From Calophaca sinica (taxonomy: Eukaryota; Streptophyta; Magnoliopsida; Fabales; Fabaceae): a stretch of DNA of 64,000 nt. Position numbers and translations under genes: made by a program. Position 1 is the first letter of the stretch. Each line of letters opens with the position of its first letter. The DNA is taken from contig CM073732.1 in NCBI GenBank assembly GCA_037113605.1, forward strand, positions 21,327,831-21,391,830. The letters run 5' to 3'. Positions 1 to 13,035 of this stretch are shown piece after piece. The notes under the pieces are model-generated. The model searched no databases, was not told the DNA's origin, and worked only from the letters and a program-made list of their open reading frames with translations.

Positions 1-2051
1 CTATGGTAAAATTTAACGGCGTTCCTTGAATTCCTTTGGCCATGGGCAATCCATCACCCAGGATATTCAGGTCGACGTTACCAACAAGACACGACGCAAT
101 GATGCCTTTAACCACCCCAATGAACATACCATCACATCAGATATTTCACCCATGGCATAATCAAATAATATATATAACTATCCAACATTACATCTACTAT
201 TGCATTATCCAGAACATCAATGACATATCTCTTCAATGATCAAGCATATATCCAAAAAACAATCTGACAATTCCAATCATCATATAGTCACAACAAATCA
301 CCACATAAGCAACAAATACATTTCATCTCTTGAGGTTCGATGGAACCAACAAAGAGGCGACACACAAGTGTGGGGGTTGGGGGCAGTCGCCAACCTCTTG
401 CAGACAAACCCACTAAATATTCATATATAAATCTTTAAACAGTAAAATCGAAGGGGTATGAGACCCTCACTTCGAACCCTGAGGTTCTCAGACTTCTTCG
501 ATATACAAAATAAAATTTAAAGTCCTAAGCTTGTCTAGAAGTAGCCCTTACCAAAAATAACAAGTTCACGTGTCTAGGCACGATGCAACCAATTCAGCAC
601 GAACAACTCTCTGGGATCCTAAAAGCACATATACTAAACTCATTTCTTACAACTTCTAAGAATTGAAACTAAACTTCAAATTTCAATTCTTCAAAACCAA
701 ACCTTAAATAATAATTAAAAAAAAAACCAAGTCTTCATACACTTCCAGAACCTAAAATTTTCAAAATTTCTATTTTCTTGATCAATATCAATCAACTTCA
801 ATCAACACAAAAACTAACCCCATTTCGTACAACCTTTTAAGAATTCAACCCAAAAGCTTCAATTTCCTAAGGAAGAACTTATCCAAACCTAACTTGATTC
901 AAGTTCAAGGAGCTCAAAAATCAAATTTTCTAAATCAATCATGAGACAACAACAATAACAACTAGAATATTAAAAATTAGTGAGATTCACATAAAGAAAT
1001 CTCTTCCCCTTTCCCTTCTAAGCTTGCTGCCTAGAGTTCCAACTCAAGGGGAAGAATGTGTCATTTTTTCTTCATGATCATGATCCTTAATTACACAACA
1101 AAATAGACAAGAAAAATCAAAGAATCAAAGCAAAAAAAAAAAACCAACGTATGGCCACTGCTAGGCTCCAAGAAAAAAAGAAAAAGAATTTGATCAAACA
1201 ACTAATTTCTTGCTCAACAGTGATGGTAGTATTTAAAAGCTAAAAAATGGAAAGAAAAAAAAGGGGTGTTAAAAGAAAGGAACTCACGTTCAGATGCAAG
1301 GGGAGGAAAAAAAATGCTTGGCTTCCAACTTCACCCACACTCTTGCAAAATGAAAAAAAAAAAGAAAGAAAGGGAAAGTAAAAGAACAGGGCTTCGACTT
1401 GTTGAGGTCATAAGAGAGGAGGAAAAAAAAATTTGTTTATAATATAATTTTTTTACAAGCCTTTTTACTTGGCTGAAAACAAATTTTAGAAGATTTTTTT
1501 TTAACCATAGGTTAATGACACCTATCAATCCTAATTGGATATTTAAAACTGATCCCAAAAAAAAACTTGACACCTAATCATTCTACTCAAGAATAAATAC
1601 TAATCTTAAAGTTTTTGTGTCCTAAAAATTACGGCGTCGAGTAATTGCGTTCCTAATAATTTGCTTGCCGGCAAATCGCGCAATTAATTTACTTAGAAAC
1701 TAATTCACCGTGTGATAATAATTTATCCATAAATAATAAAAATAATTAAAAACACTCAAACATTGTCACAACAAGTTACGATTCGATTTTTATCGAAATC
1801 GGAGTTCGTTTTAAATTTTAACGCGGGTGAAAATTTACCCGGCGATCCAAAATACGGCAAAACTTCGTTAGAATATTTCGACGATTCTTGAACCATGAAT
1901 TAATATAAAATATCAATTTTCAAATTTAATTTCATCTTGATTTAATTCACTCACTTACTTATCAAACAAGAACTGCTTATTATAACATAATTAACACAAT
2001 TTATAATAAAATATCATTAAATAACGCATCGTAAAAAATACGGGTGCTACA
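1..2051 (-). mobile_element. Probable gypsy-type LTR fragment and AT-rich flank
   Basis: No gene is visible here. Read on the minus strand, the sequence beginning at 2051 opens with TGTAGCACCCG, a start like that of many plant Ty3/gypsy (chromovirus-like) LTRs, and runs into low-complexity AT-rich DNA with scattered GC-rich words such as the stretch around 1620-1680. No primer site, coding region or second LTR can be seen, so the element type is inferred from the terminal word and general composition only. The left limit is unknown, and positions 1-430 may be unrelated. The short open frames in this stretch have no recognisable domains. Confidence 0.35.
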
Positions 2052-2678
2052 ACTATCCTTAGCCACCATACATCGCAACCCCTCTCCTAAGGTGTTGCTA
2101 CTATCAACCCCTAGTGGGGCTAAGGAATCCTACCCATGCTAACAGACTACTTTACTATCTATTTTCCCTAGAGATTAAGATATCTTCCCCTGGCCTAGAA
2201 GACTGTTGCCGCTCGCGTTCCTCACGCCCTCAGAGCTCTTCCACGTCCTCCACACTCTCCCAAAGGCCCTTGGAAGCTCTTGGGGCGAAATGGGAGGTTT
2301 AAGGCCTATTTATAGGCAATTGGAGAGCTCTCCCCTTCCTACACCGACTTGCATCACGTCGCGATGGCAAGTCCATCATGTAGCGATGCGCACTCTCCAG
2401 AACCTTCACTTTTCTCTCTATAACCGACTTACCTGACCTTTGTCCATCGCATCGCAATGGTATCCTTTGAAATCTCTGTCGCGACGCGACAGTACTTATA
2501 ATGTAAAATTTCGTCTTCGTCCTTCTAGACGATTCTATGGTTTTCTAGGCTATTCTAGGCCTCCAATGAGTCATTTTAAATCCAACTTAATTCCAACTAA
2601 GGGTCTTAATATTCATTTACTATTTAATCAATATTCTTATCATTATTTAAGATTTATTTACAAAATCAGGATGTCACA
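2052..2678 (-). mobile_element. Probable gypsy-type LTR fragment with promoter
   Basis: On the minus strand the sequence starts at 2678 with TGTGACATCCTG, a typical opening of plant LTRs. Further in, on the same strand near 2310-2325, it has a TATAAATAGGC core promoter, as an LTR should. The moderately GC-rich part from 2190 to 2500 stands out from its AT-rich surroundings. It is cut at 2051 by a different LTR-like sequence, which suggests nesting. No coding part was found, so family assignment is inference. Confidence 0.4.
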
Positions 2679-3024
2679 TTGTTAGCAAACAAAGATGAGT
2701 TAAAATTAATGGGTTAGAATCCAAATGACTTAAGGAATGATTTGGGAATTCTTAGATGCTTAAGAATGTTGACTGAAATGGTAGAACCCAAGTAATTCAT
2801 AGGAACTCGACCCATGGCTCTATACTTATCCTTTTACCTTACCTTAAGTGTCTCTTTGAAGCCGTGTTTTAAAACTCGGACTAGTCATTGACTCGATCAT
2901 GCTACTGGGTCAATGGGCCAATAGTCGGATCGATGGGTTACCAGTTGAACTGCATGAATCGATATATATGAAATTTATAAATATTTTACTGAAGATATAT
3001 ATTATTTGTTGGTAGCATAAACAT

Positions 3025-3115
3025 CAAAACACGCAACCGGTGTAATGGCAAGTTGATGTTACGCTAATCCTTGAGTACTAGGTTTGATCCCTAGAATTAT
3101 ACATTTTGAAAATGG
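3025..3115 (+). repeat. Possible tRNA-derived SINE head
   Basis: An A-box-like word (GTGTAATGGCAAG) is followed after about 35 bp by a B-box-like word (GGTTTGATCCC), the internal RNA polymerase III promoter layout found in tRNA-derived plant SINEs. No clear poly(A) or T tail or target duplication was identified, so this is tentative. Confidence 0.25.
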
Positions 3116-4837
3116 ATTTCTCATTCAATTTCCATGTTCCTTGCATGATATTCTAGTGATGGTTTCGTGTGCAAAAACTTGAATATGCCCGAGTCGCAAA
3201 TTTGAACTCGCCCGAGTCGCCGAGTCGGCCGATTCTAACCAGTTCATGGCCGAGTTAATGATGTCACCGCCGGTTTAGATGCATAACCGATCTAATTATA
3301 AACTATGCTTTGAGGTATAGGTACTACTATGTGTTAGGCTTTTAATAATTTAATTAGAAATCTTAGAATTCAGGATATAATATTAAGAGAAGGATCAATT
3401 AAATAGGAATAGGTGAAAAAGTCCATAGGACTAATACTTTGACGATGATTGTGTTTGATTGTGACCACGATGACTTTGTGGTGAATGACTACTTTGTGAT
3501 GAGTCATCTAGAGAGGCAATGATGGTGCTCAAATTATGTTTATGATTGGGATGGACCTAGCCTAAATGCACATTGATGATCTTGACTTTATGAAGTTCGA
3601 AGGGAACTAGTTGTGACATGATTGCTGATTGACATGCATCATTTTGATATGATTATGACTAGTGCATTGTACCATTTAAATGAAAGATGGAGGCCACTAG
3701 GAGTGAGTCTAGATGAATAATATCTCGACCTTAGAGGTGAACAACTCGAGTCCGTAATTCTCAAATGAGTTTGGATTGATTCTTTAAACAGGAAAATACT
3801 TAGCAAACTTGACTACCCTGACTGTCATTAGACACTATCGAGATTAGTTGACAGTGTGAGGTAACAGAGTATTCACCATTGAGATTCTTTTCTCCAAGAA
3901 ACTAAATATGTACTCCTAGTCAAATATTTCTGAGTAGTTATGTCTAGTATCACATGCATATGAAGTAGAACAGGGCGATGCATTGTATAACCATTATAAT
4001 ATAATGTAATATGATATGATGATTTGCTCCATGTATGTTGTTTGCTTTGTTTGGGGTATGGTTCGCTTCTCCTCACTATCAATTAAACATGATTATGACT
4101 CATCTCATCCTTGTTTTTGTGTCTCTTCTTTGTACAATATATTATGTGTACAGATGAGCCTCAAGTTGATGAGAAACAATAACTTTTTGGAGCAAGGATG
4201 CTAGAGTCCCTTAGACATCACTTGATTTTTTTTAGTCCTAGACTTTGAGATATGTTATTTTAATTATTATAGGATTTCTGTTTAGCTCTAATCAATGTGA
4301 CATTGGGCTAAGGGACATTTTATTATTATGTTATTTTCATTTCTTTATTTTATTATTATGTTATTTTCATTTCTTTGTGAAAACTTGTGACTACCATGAT
4401 TTGCATTTTAGTTTGATTTGAGACTTCAAGTTCATGACAATATGTCGCCTTTAACCATGTGTGATTTTTTTTTTGAAAACCCATATTCTTTTATTCTACA
4501 AATGAACCTTTATTTTTTATTTATTTATATAATAAACACACGTTAGGGGTTAAGGGTGTCAAAGAAGTTCCCCCTATCAGTATCACTAATGAGGAGGTGA
4601 GGTCCTCCTTACTTAAGGTCGCGTGTCGACCTTCTTTTCTCGTGTACTTGAGGGTCTCCTTGATGGTGACCGTTCTTGATGTGGTGTGAAACTCTTATGT
4701 AACTCATATTGCAGGCGTGTCCTCTTAGCCACCTGTCTAAGCTTATCTTACGACTGAATCAATTTTTTTGGGATGTTGAATAGTTGATGGCGGGACAGGC
4801 CAAAACGAAGTGAGTTGGCCCGTTTTGCCATCCCTAA

Positions 4838-4975
4838 GCTCAAGTGGTGTGTTGAAAGGTGTTAAGGAGTTGGAGGTTGGGGGTTTGATCCCTACTAGTA
4901 ACCAATAATTTACTAATATTTACTGTTGAAAAAAGCACGAGGTGTTTATCTAAAAGCTTTTTTTTTCTTCAATTA
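4838..4975 (+). repeat. Possible tRNA-derived SINE
   Basis: AGCTCAAGTGG near 4845 resembles a tRNA A box, and GGGTTTGATCCC near 4885 resembles a B box at the expected spacing. The sequence ends in a T-rich run near 4965, as many plant SINEs do. Target duplications were not established. Confidence 0.3.
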
Positions 4976-5558
4976 AAAAAACTAATTTAAACTTTTAAAT
5001 CGCAATCGTTGATTTTTATTTTTCCACATGTCATCCGGATAGGCAAGCAACAAGAGATCTCCATTTGCTCATGAAATGGAGAAGATCCTTACTCAATATA
5101 TAGTTGTGCTATTTTTCATTTTGTTATAATCGCATAAAACACTTTTTTATTTTGAAAAGTAGTTATCACTTACAGTTTTTTCCCGAAGTGTTGAGAATCA
5201 GCAGACAAGAAAATGAAGGAAAGTTATGAGAAAATGTGAGAGAAGTTCAAAGAGAATCTCTAGGAGCTGAATCTGATATTTTCATTACATGTTCAATCAC
5301 AAAGAAGTATACATTTATAGGTAGTCAGTTAAGAGCTATGAATCACCGACTCGGACATGGACACTACGACACAACACAACACGGACACCATGACACGGCT
5401 AATGTCCAAAACATTGTGTACACACACACAAACATATACATAATCAACATGACAAAAAACTTAATTGAGATTTATATATATTCTCCTTCTAAAAAGAAAG
5501 TTGTTAAGCTTTACAATATTCATATGATAATGACCCTCAAAATGAATACTAAGACTAA

Positions 5559-5856
5559 AGGCTCATTTGTTACGGATTAAAATAAAAGTGATTTTGATAT
5601 CTAATAATTTAGAGATTATTTTTTAGATATTTTCAAGAAAAGTATAAGCTATTTTGTGTTTGTTTACTATCTCAAGAATCACTTTTTTCAAAAAATGGTT
5701 TCTCTTGCAAGAGAAGCTAATCAAAATAGCTTTTCATTTTAACCATAAAAATGATTTTCTTGAAAAGCTTAAACAAACACAATAAGTGTCACTAAAAATG
5801 ATTTTTAACTTAAAAAAGTGATTTTTTTCATGAAAAAAGCCGTAACAAACAGGCTC
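5559..5856. mobile_element. Tourist-like (PIF/Harbinger) MITE
   Basis: A 298-bp element with 17-bp imperfect terminal inverted repeats sharing TTTGTTACGG, flanked on both sides by TAA (5556-5558 and 5857-5859), the usual PIF/Harbinger target duplication. The body is AT-rich and largely self-complementary, with AAGTGATTTT-type words in both orientations. It has no coding capacity, as expected of a MITE. Confidence 0.65.
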
Positions 5857-5859
5857 TAA

Positions 5860-6958
5860 GAGGGGTCATTTCACAATGCAATCCTTACAAAATTAATTCC
5901 AAAATAAGAAGGTGAATCGTGTTTCGTAAAACAACTAGTTAGGTCTTATGATAAATTGATAATGGGTCTCACGAAAAATTCTAATAGGCATCATTTTGCT
6001 ATATGTCTCAAAAAGTAAAAGATCTAATTTAGGGTTGGTGACCCATGACCTATTTAGAAAACATTATTTGTCTCAAAAATATTTAGTGTTGGTGACCCAT
6101 GATCTCAAAACGCTAAGTTTACCTTTTAAGGAAAAAAAATATTATTTTTATATTAGAAGTGTTCGAGAAGCGTCCAAACAAACATCTCAGAACCAAAAAA
6201 ATTTATTTTTTGATCGTGACTCCGCAAAGAGGTGTCTGAAACGTGTCCAAGGCGTGTTGATGTCAGAGTCATGTCCGATACGCAAGAGTGTGGCGCTGGG
6301 GAATTTGTTTTCAAAGGGTGTCTTTTTCTACTTTCTTTTTTGATTTTTTTGCATGGTGAATATGTTTTGTTTTGCCGAATGGGTCACTTGAGATTGGAGA
6401 AATATTTCAACATATGGGGGTATTAAAGCTGGAAGCACATCTGTTTGTTCATTTGACTCCTTGGATTTCTTTTTCTTTGTTATAATTGGGAACTGGTGAA
6501 AAGGTTTCTTATTGAAATTCATTTATTGATTGAGCTATTTCTTTTATTAATGCCATGCAACAAAGGGAATATTGTAAGCAGTGAGGGAAACTTTATACCA
6601 AAATATTTCAAAGCAATTACGCCACACCGAAATGCAATAAAATATGTATACATGTTAGTGCAATAAAAAAAGCGGAACAACGCTGCTAGGTATATATAGA
6701 TAACATGGATATTTAAACTGAAATTGAAAAATGTAATTATAAAACTATTCTTTGCTCCCACCATCTATTTCTAAGAAATCTTCATCAAATAGTCGTTGAA
6801 ATAAAAAATAACAAGGATGCATCATATAGCATTCAAAAACGTGGCATGCAACCAAAAAAATCCTCTAGTAACCAACTTAGACATTTCATGGTAATTTAAC
6901 AACCAAACCTCCATTGAGAGGCTTAGACAGTTTAATTCAAATTTCCAAATAAATGCAG
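5860..6958. other. Intergenic, no gene seen
   Basis: AT-rich DNA with short open frames only. Words of the form GACACGGACAC near 5345-5400 and their complements near 6220-6290 suggest an old inverted-repeat transposon into which the Tourist-like MITE was inserted, but no clean ends could be fixed. Confidence 0.4.
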
Positions 6959-9520
6959 CTAGATTGAGACCCACGCGATGCACGGGTGTCGTATTATTGT
7001 GAATTCTTTCATATGTAAAAGTGATGTATTCTTGTCAAAAAAAAAGTGATGTATTAAGTGTTTTAAATATAATTTAAAATTTTGAACATAAAAACATGAA
7101 AAATGAAATTATAATATTTTTTAAAGCATAATTAGAATGTCCAGTAAAAAAAAAAAAATAGAAGATGAGTGTTTCAAAATTGGTAAATTTAAATAAGTAT
7201 AATACATTTTTTTGTCAGTATTATTCAATGAGAGCTTTTGATATTGATACAATATATTTATTTTTATTTTTAACCTTGTTTAAAATTTCTGCAAAATAGT
7301 CTTCATTATGGTTAATTTTATTTAGGAGGTTTTTTTTTACGATTAAGGAAGGTTGGGTTTGTGAATGAGTTTAAAATGTGTGTATTTTGGTTTTGTGGTG
7401 GTGTTTGTTTTTGTGTAGATTTTGAAAAAGTTTCTAAAATTGTATTAAAATAATTGTGTAGATTTTGACATGATCAAAGTAGAAAAGAAGTACAGATAAA
7501 AACAGCAAAATTGAATTAAAATAATAAAGTGCTAAAAATATCATGTACCGAGAAAAATATACTTACTAACATAGAATAGAATTTTTGTCAAAAAAGGATT
7601 TATGAAAATTTTAATGTTTAATGGGAGTTATGATATTTTAATGTTATCGTTTTGAATGGAATTAGGAGGAGTCTTAGAGAGGTGCAATTAAAGGAGGTCT
7701 AGAGAAGAAAGGGTATGTCTATATTTGATTTTGGTATGTCATGTTAATATTGTGCCTTGCCTTGTGTGGTAAAAGATGTCAACGCTATCATGTTGTTTAT
7801 CAAAGATCACGATCATTATCTTGCTTCGAGACCAAAAACTAATTTGTATATAGCTATATATGAATGAATAATATGACGACGACAAGAGAACACATAGAAA
7901 TAACTTCCTATAATAAAAGAAAAAAGAGAAAGTGATGGTCAATGTATAATATCAATTAATGTTACGCGTTAATTTCTTTTTCTTGATAAGTTCTAAAGAG
8001 TTAAGCTTACCGCACTACTGTTGTAAGTTATAATCATTTTGCTGAAGAAAATGGTTTGGCTCAACTCAAGCGATTTGAACACAATTCAGGTCAGAATGAA
8101 ACTATTTTGCATATCATGGGATTCAGAGTTAAATGAAGTGAGTGGTAAGGTAAATGAATGAATACTAATAGCAACATATTCAAGGTGACTGAATGAATAA
8201 TTGTACCCGAAAAAAAGTGAGATTGTCCCTTGAAAAAATCAACTGATTTTTGTGCCAAACCATTTAGCCAAAATTTTTACTATTTACTTCAGACTATGGC
8301 TGAAGACACCTCTATTGTTTATCATGCATCACATCACTATTATCCTATAATTATATTTTAGCAAAGAATCAATGTGAGATGGAATTTAAAAAAAAAAAAA
8401 CAAACCCAATGGCCCTGAGGAGAACAATTTAATCACTCAAGTATTTGAGAATATAGTCATTAAGTTTATAAGAGGCTCTGTAATCAATGCTTCTTTGGTT
8501 GTACGTACTTGGTTTAGCTAGCCTTTAAATTTCATAAAACCAATAAGCCTATGCTAACATATGAAGTAGGACACTAGGAGGAAATCAGGAAAAAAGAATA
8601 GACTCTACTTTTAAAATGAAAAGGAAAAAAAAAACAAAAAGGCTCGTTCTTCTAAATTCTAATTATGGCTTTTGAGAAGCCAAATCCTGAAACTTCCACT
8701 TCCACCACATTAATGCTTAAACTTTTTGTCATAGTTTAACACGTAACCATCAAAATCTAAAAAAAGTAAAAAATGGCAGAGTAAAAATAACAGTGCAGAA
8801 AGGAAAAACATTGAATAGGAAATCCGTTCCTTAACTCTCCTAGTGGTTTTATTTGGTCATATGATCATATCATTCCCCTTTTAATATAATTCAAAAACTG
8901 AAATCCTAAATATTATAAAAAATATTAGACAAACAGCAAATATATACCTCTATTTACTTGGTAGTACGAACTACTTCTGAAATTAATCAATTGCCTCCTA
9001 TATTTAACTTGTTGGAGTCAATCTACTTACTCATTGCATATGTCTTTTGCAATTAGGTGCAATAAACATGAAAGTAATTAGTTAACAAAAATGTGGGACA
9101 ATTTTAAAGGTTAAGGGCATTGCTAAGAAACTCACCAAGTATGGAAAGCATGTCCTGAAGACAAATCATTTGTGCACTTCCTTTGTTAACTATCGTCTTC
9201 ATACGCCTCTTTATTTTGGAGTTGTAGCTATTTTGGAGATGTAAGAAAGATGTTATGATTGCTTTTCATGGAAATTAAAATGGTAACTGAAACAATATAA
9301 ATTTTATAACTGAAAGAGTAATATTACATCTTTCCGCTGATAGTAGAGGCGAGATAAGAAAGAATAGAAAGAGTAGTTAAAAGAATTGAAGAACTGAACC
9401 AGAGGTTGATACAGGAACAAAAAACACTGACGTGGCAAATTTTTTTAATTTTATAATGAACATAGCTGACATGTCCTTATTTCATTGTGCGTCTCAGCTT
9501 TTATAAATAGATATGGAGAG
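6959..9520 (-). mobile_element. Probable non-autonomous Helitron
   Basis: On the minus strand a GC-rich hairpin (CCCGTGCATCGCGTGGG, about 6968-6988) is followed 7 bases later by CTAG at 6959-6962, the layout of a Helitron 3' end. At the other side, near 9520, the minus strand reads TCTCTCCATATC followed by a TATAAAAG-like stretch, resembling a Helitron 5' end. The host base after CTAG is C rather than T and the 5' limit is uncertain by some tens of bases. No Rep or helicase sequence lies inside; the 2.5-kb interior is AT-rich with no recognisable gene. Confidence 0.4.
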
Positions 9521-9850
9521 AAGAGAGCGAAACCCGAGAAAAATAGAAGGAACAAGGAGGATGGGTTCTAACTTCCATGTATCTTTAAGCAATTTTACTT
9601 TTCTACGCGAACTATTTGTGACGATGATGAGTGAGTGATAGAGGTGCTGGAATAAGAGGAGATAAATAGAGAAAATGTTAACTCGGTCTCTATCATGAGC
9701 ATTTATAGGCTATAGCTATCGCTACAATTACTATTCAGGTTTCACATGACCTACAAATGTTTAATATACACTGAAACACAGAAAACTAGCACAGTAAACT
9801 AGCTACTCTAACAAAGAGTTACTGAAAACCAATGGTTCAATTGTCTAGTC

Positions 9851-10257
9851 CTAAAAACCTTGATAGTAGTTTCTGTGCCGATTGTACCATAGGATGTGTA
9901 CGTTTCTGGGGTTTGAGTGCGGGGTGATGCCGATAAAAAGTGATTCTGTATCCGGACTAAAAGATATACCAAAAAGTCGATTTCCTACTCCTTCTCCTTC
10001 TCAAACCCTTTCTGTACATCATATAAATGCACAAAGTCAGCTGACTCAGCCACTGCCATATACTGTCCATCAGATGAGAAACGTATTGAGCGTATAGTTC
10101 CAAGGTTGCCCTTAAGAACGACAACCGACTCTGATAGGTTCCTAACATCCCAAATGCGGCATCTTTTGTCCCGGCTCCCGGTGGCAAAAAAGTGCCCATC
10201 AGGATGCCATGCAGATGCATACAAGCGACGATTGTGTACGCGTAGAGTCGCAGTAGT
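9851..10257 (-). pseudogene. WD40 gene, last exon (WD repeats, broken end)
   Basis: After a TTTGCAG acceptor the exon gives two WD repeats (SAWHPDGHFFATGSRDKR; GNLGTIRSIRFSSDG) and ESADFVHLYDV, then ends early at a TAG (9987-9985). Beyond the stop, GISFSPDTESLFIGI and a closing HRNYYQ-type tail occur in a shifted frame down to a TAG at 9851. The family normally runs through this point without a break, so this copy has at least one nonsense change and one small deletion. Positions 10012 upward form one arm of a fold-back repeat. Confidence 0.75.
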
Positions 10258-10988
10258 CTGCAAATCAAGACATTAAGAGAAGTAAAGATAAACATTTAGG
10301 TAGTGAGTTCTATCATTAAGATCGAATGTTGAAATTTCAATCAAGTAAACATTATCTTACATTATAGTACTTTATAAGCATGCAATATTACAAACAGAAA
10401 TCGTAATATAGATAATCATAAAATACCAACCTGTCCGGTTTCAGAATCCACTAACCGTCCTTCTTGGTGGTTTCCAACAACTACAACTTGATTTCCATAG
10501 AACTCACTACCTAAATGTTTATCTTTACTTCTCTTAATGTCTTGATTTGCAGACTACTGCGACTCTACGCGGACACACTTGTCGCTTGTATGCATCTGCA
10601 TGGCATCCTGATGGGCACTTTTTTGCCACCGGGAGCCGGGACAAAAGATGCCGCATTTGGGATGTTAGGAACCTGTCAGAGTCGGTTGCCGTTCTTAAGG
10701 GCAACCTTGGAACTATACGCTCAATACGTTTCTTTCTCATCTGATGGACAGTATATGGCAATGGCTGAGTCAGCTGACTTTGTGCATTTATATGATGTAC
10801 AGATAAGAGAACTAGTCTGCAAATCAAGACATTAAGAGAAGTAAAGATAAACATTTAGGTAGTGAGTTCTATCATTAAGATCGAATGTTGAAATTTCAAT
10901 CAAGTAAACATTATCTTACATTATAGTACTTTATATGCATGCAATACAAACAAAAATCGTAATATAGATAATCATAAAATACCAACCT
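10012..10988. repeat. Fold-back duplication of WD40 exon plus direct intron copy
   Basis: Arm 10012-10311 (last WD40 exon and adjoining intron, minus) is repeated in opposite orientation at 10499-10803, with a 187-bp spacer. Arm identity looks to be about 95% or more. The plus-strand arm keeps LRGHTCRLYASAWHPDG but carries a 4-bp TTCT duplication that shifts its frame. A further copy of intron 10254-10433 follows in direct orientation at 10813-10988, ending at the same exon border. The structure would give a long hairpin if transcribed. Confidence 0.85.
10431..10498 (-). pseudogene. WD40 gene, truncated internal exon
   Basis: The piece reads NQVVVVGNHQEGRLVDSETGQ on the minus strand and ends at a GTTGG donor at 10430. 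It corresponds to the VGDNPEGLLVD part of the family. Its upstream half, which should carry an SPDGKLL-type motif, is missing: homology stops exactly where the inverted exon copy begins at 10499. Confidence 0.6.
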
Positions 10989-12746
10989 GGGGCACAAATT
11001 CAAATTACCATTTATACTATTTGTCAATAAACATTGATGTCATAATTTTAGCATTGAGCAATGTGTGCAATTAAAAAATACTCCCTCCTGCCTATGTTAT
11101 AGGAAATAAAATTCTAGTTATACATACACTAAGAAAATGCTTTGAAATTAGCTAATTTTAATTAATATTCTTAAAAATTTAACTTTTTTTTCCTCTAAAT
11201 ATATCTCTTTCATAAATAGTGATTGATAATTAATGATACTTAATTAATTCACAAAAATTTCACTGACTTAAATGAGGGCATAATTGAAAATTAGCATTTA
11301 ATGTATGTAAAAATTGATATTTGTTTCTTATATTTTGGACCAAAAAATTGAACCCATTTGTCTCTTATAATTTAGACTAGAGAGAGTAATATAGATAGAT
11401 GTTACTTCAACGTAGTTACTATCAATTCTCCCTTCTCTTTAACTATTACCGGCAACTATCCAATTAGCTAATGTTGTGTATTTGTAAGAAGATTAATGTA
11501 GGGTCGCGCAATTTGGACACAAATAGCCGACACCAATATGCGACACCGTAGTCCGTATATATACGGATAAGTTTTTTTTTTTTAATATTTTTTTAAAAAA
11601 ACTTTCAAAAAAATATTACAGATTTTTTTAACTGGTTAATCAAGTTCACATATCTGGTTAATGCTATTCATTATTTGGTTAATGTCAAATCCTTAAACTT
11701 TTGGACATTTCATTTTCTTATCTGATAATCAAGTTCACATATCTGGTTAATGCTATTTATTATCTGGTTAATGTCAAATCTTGAAATTTTCTTATCTGGT
11801 TAATCAAGTTCAAATATCTGGTTAATACTATTCATTATCTGGTTAATGTCAAATCTGTATTAACCAGTTAAAAAAATATAAATAAAAAAAATATCCGTAT
11901 GGTCCGTACATGTCCGTACCGTACGGACATACAGTATCCATACAATTTTGTGTTAAAATATATTTTTCATTACTGTGTGTATATGTGGGTCTATATATAT
12001 ATATATATATATATCACTGTGTGTGTAAGAGGGAGAGGATGAAAATGAGCCTATGTTATTAAGTTAAAATCTCTTTCTCTCAAATCTTTAATTTAAGTAC
12101 CCAGTGCCTTTAGAAAAGATCAAAACTGAACCAAATCATAAAAAGAATGCAAACATAGAACATTAAACAAGCTTCCAAAATTAAATTTCTGTAGGTTCTT
12201 AAGAGACTATAATAATTTAGGATTAACCCAACTCACTTCCACATCATCCTCCTGACACATACACACACTAAAACAACACATTACAAGAACACGCACAAGT
12301 GTTCTTTTGTGGGGAATCAGGGCCGGGCATTGCATTGGAATCAGACTAACTGTGTCCTTTTACTTTGTTAGACTCATTACAATCAAGCTAAAGAATGTAC
12401 CGCTAGCATTTTTCAAATATTAATATTCAAATTACTAGACATTTCGAGATAGCTTGATGACCATAGTATTGCAGTCAATGCTAGACCAAAATTTAACAAA
12501 AAAAAAAAAAAAAAAAGAAGTAAATAAAAAGTACAAACTTAAACATAAATCAAACCGAATTAGTCAAAGCACTCATGTACAGAACAATTCTATTGTTTCA
12601 CTTGTATCATTCTATCGTATCTTAAAGTAGTGCAAACCAGCATTAGCAAAGTCATGTCAATTCTAGATTAATTAGCCATGAACTTAACTAAGTTGAAGTA
12701 GTGTTCTAAGGTTTATTATTCCGGAAAATTAAGTGGAAGTACTTAC
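10989..12746. other. Intron region of the WD40 gene, with minisatellite
   Basis: No exon was identified. Positions 11630-11850 hold a short-period repeat built on TATCTGGTTAAT. It is bracketed by inverted words containing TCCGTA (near 11550-11572 and 11892-11935), suggesting a small inverted-repeat transposon around 11545-11940. An (AT)n run lies at about 11994-12014. The rest is AT-rich. Confidence 0.5.
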
Positions 12747-12852
12747 ATTCACAGGCCATGGGAAATTGAAAGTATCTAAAAGGTGAAATGGCTCTGCATT
12801 GAAATGTTTGATGCTACCTTCTTCATTTGCAGTCATGAATTTAATACCTCCA
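12747..12852 (-). pseudogene. WD40 gene, internal exon (FPWPVN motif)
   Basis: Between a TTGGCAG acceptor and a GTAAGT donor the exon reads SGGIKFMTANEEGSIKHF and ends in FNFPWPVN. The phrase HFxFPWPVNH is a hallmark of this WD40 family. It joins in phase with the exon at 12945-13035. Confidence 0.75.
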
Positions 12853-12944
12853 CTGCCAAATTATTTTATTTTTAGTAAGCAGTTATGCTTAAAGTTGCAA
12901 TCTAAAACAACAAAAAATAATCAAGAAAAAAGATAAAGAATAAC

Positions 12945-13035
12945 CTGTGATGCTTGTAAATATCAACAGCATTTATTTTCCTTTTTGCTTCTTCTTCAGT
13001 AGGCATTTGAAAACAACAACTAACCTCGGCTTTAT
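12945..13035 (-). pseudogene. WD40 gene, internal exon
   Basis: A 91-nt exon with TTAG acceptor and GTTATT donor. It reads DKAEVSCCFQMPTEEEAK and ends in NAVDIYKHH, aligning with the segment between the GELICKHLD and GALHFTASN parts of plant relatives. Phase agrees with both neighbouring exons. Confidence 0.65.

Larger units (their letters stand above)
2679..5558. other. Intergenic, no gene seen; diverged repeats
   Basis: I see no convincing coding region. The interval 2860-3300 contains repeated 'ACTCG/GAGTCG' words at both ends and looks like an old degenerate transposon. Two tRNA-promoter-like sequences inside it (near 3025 and 4840) are listed separately. A short tandem duplication of about 30 bp (TTTTATTATTATG core) lies near 4315-4375. 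The remainder is AT-rich. Confidence 0.5.

Noticed and set aside
10515..10854. Overlapping open frames on both strands near the WD40 exon
   Set aside because: They are other-frame readings of the inverted exon copy; only the frame with SAWHPDG matches the family.
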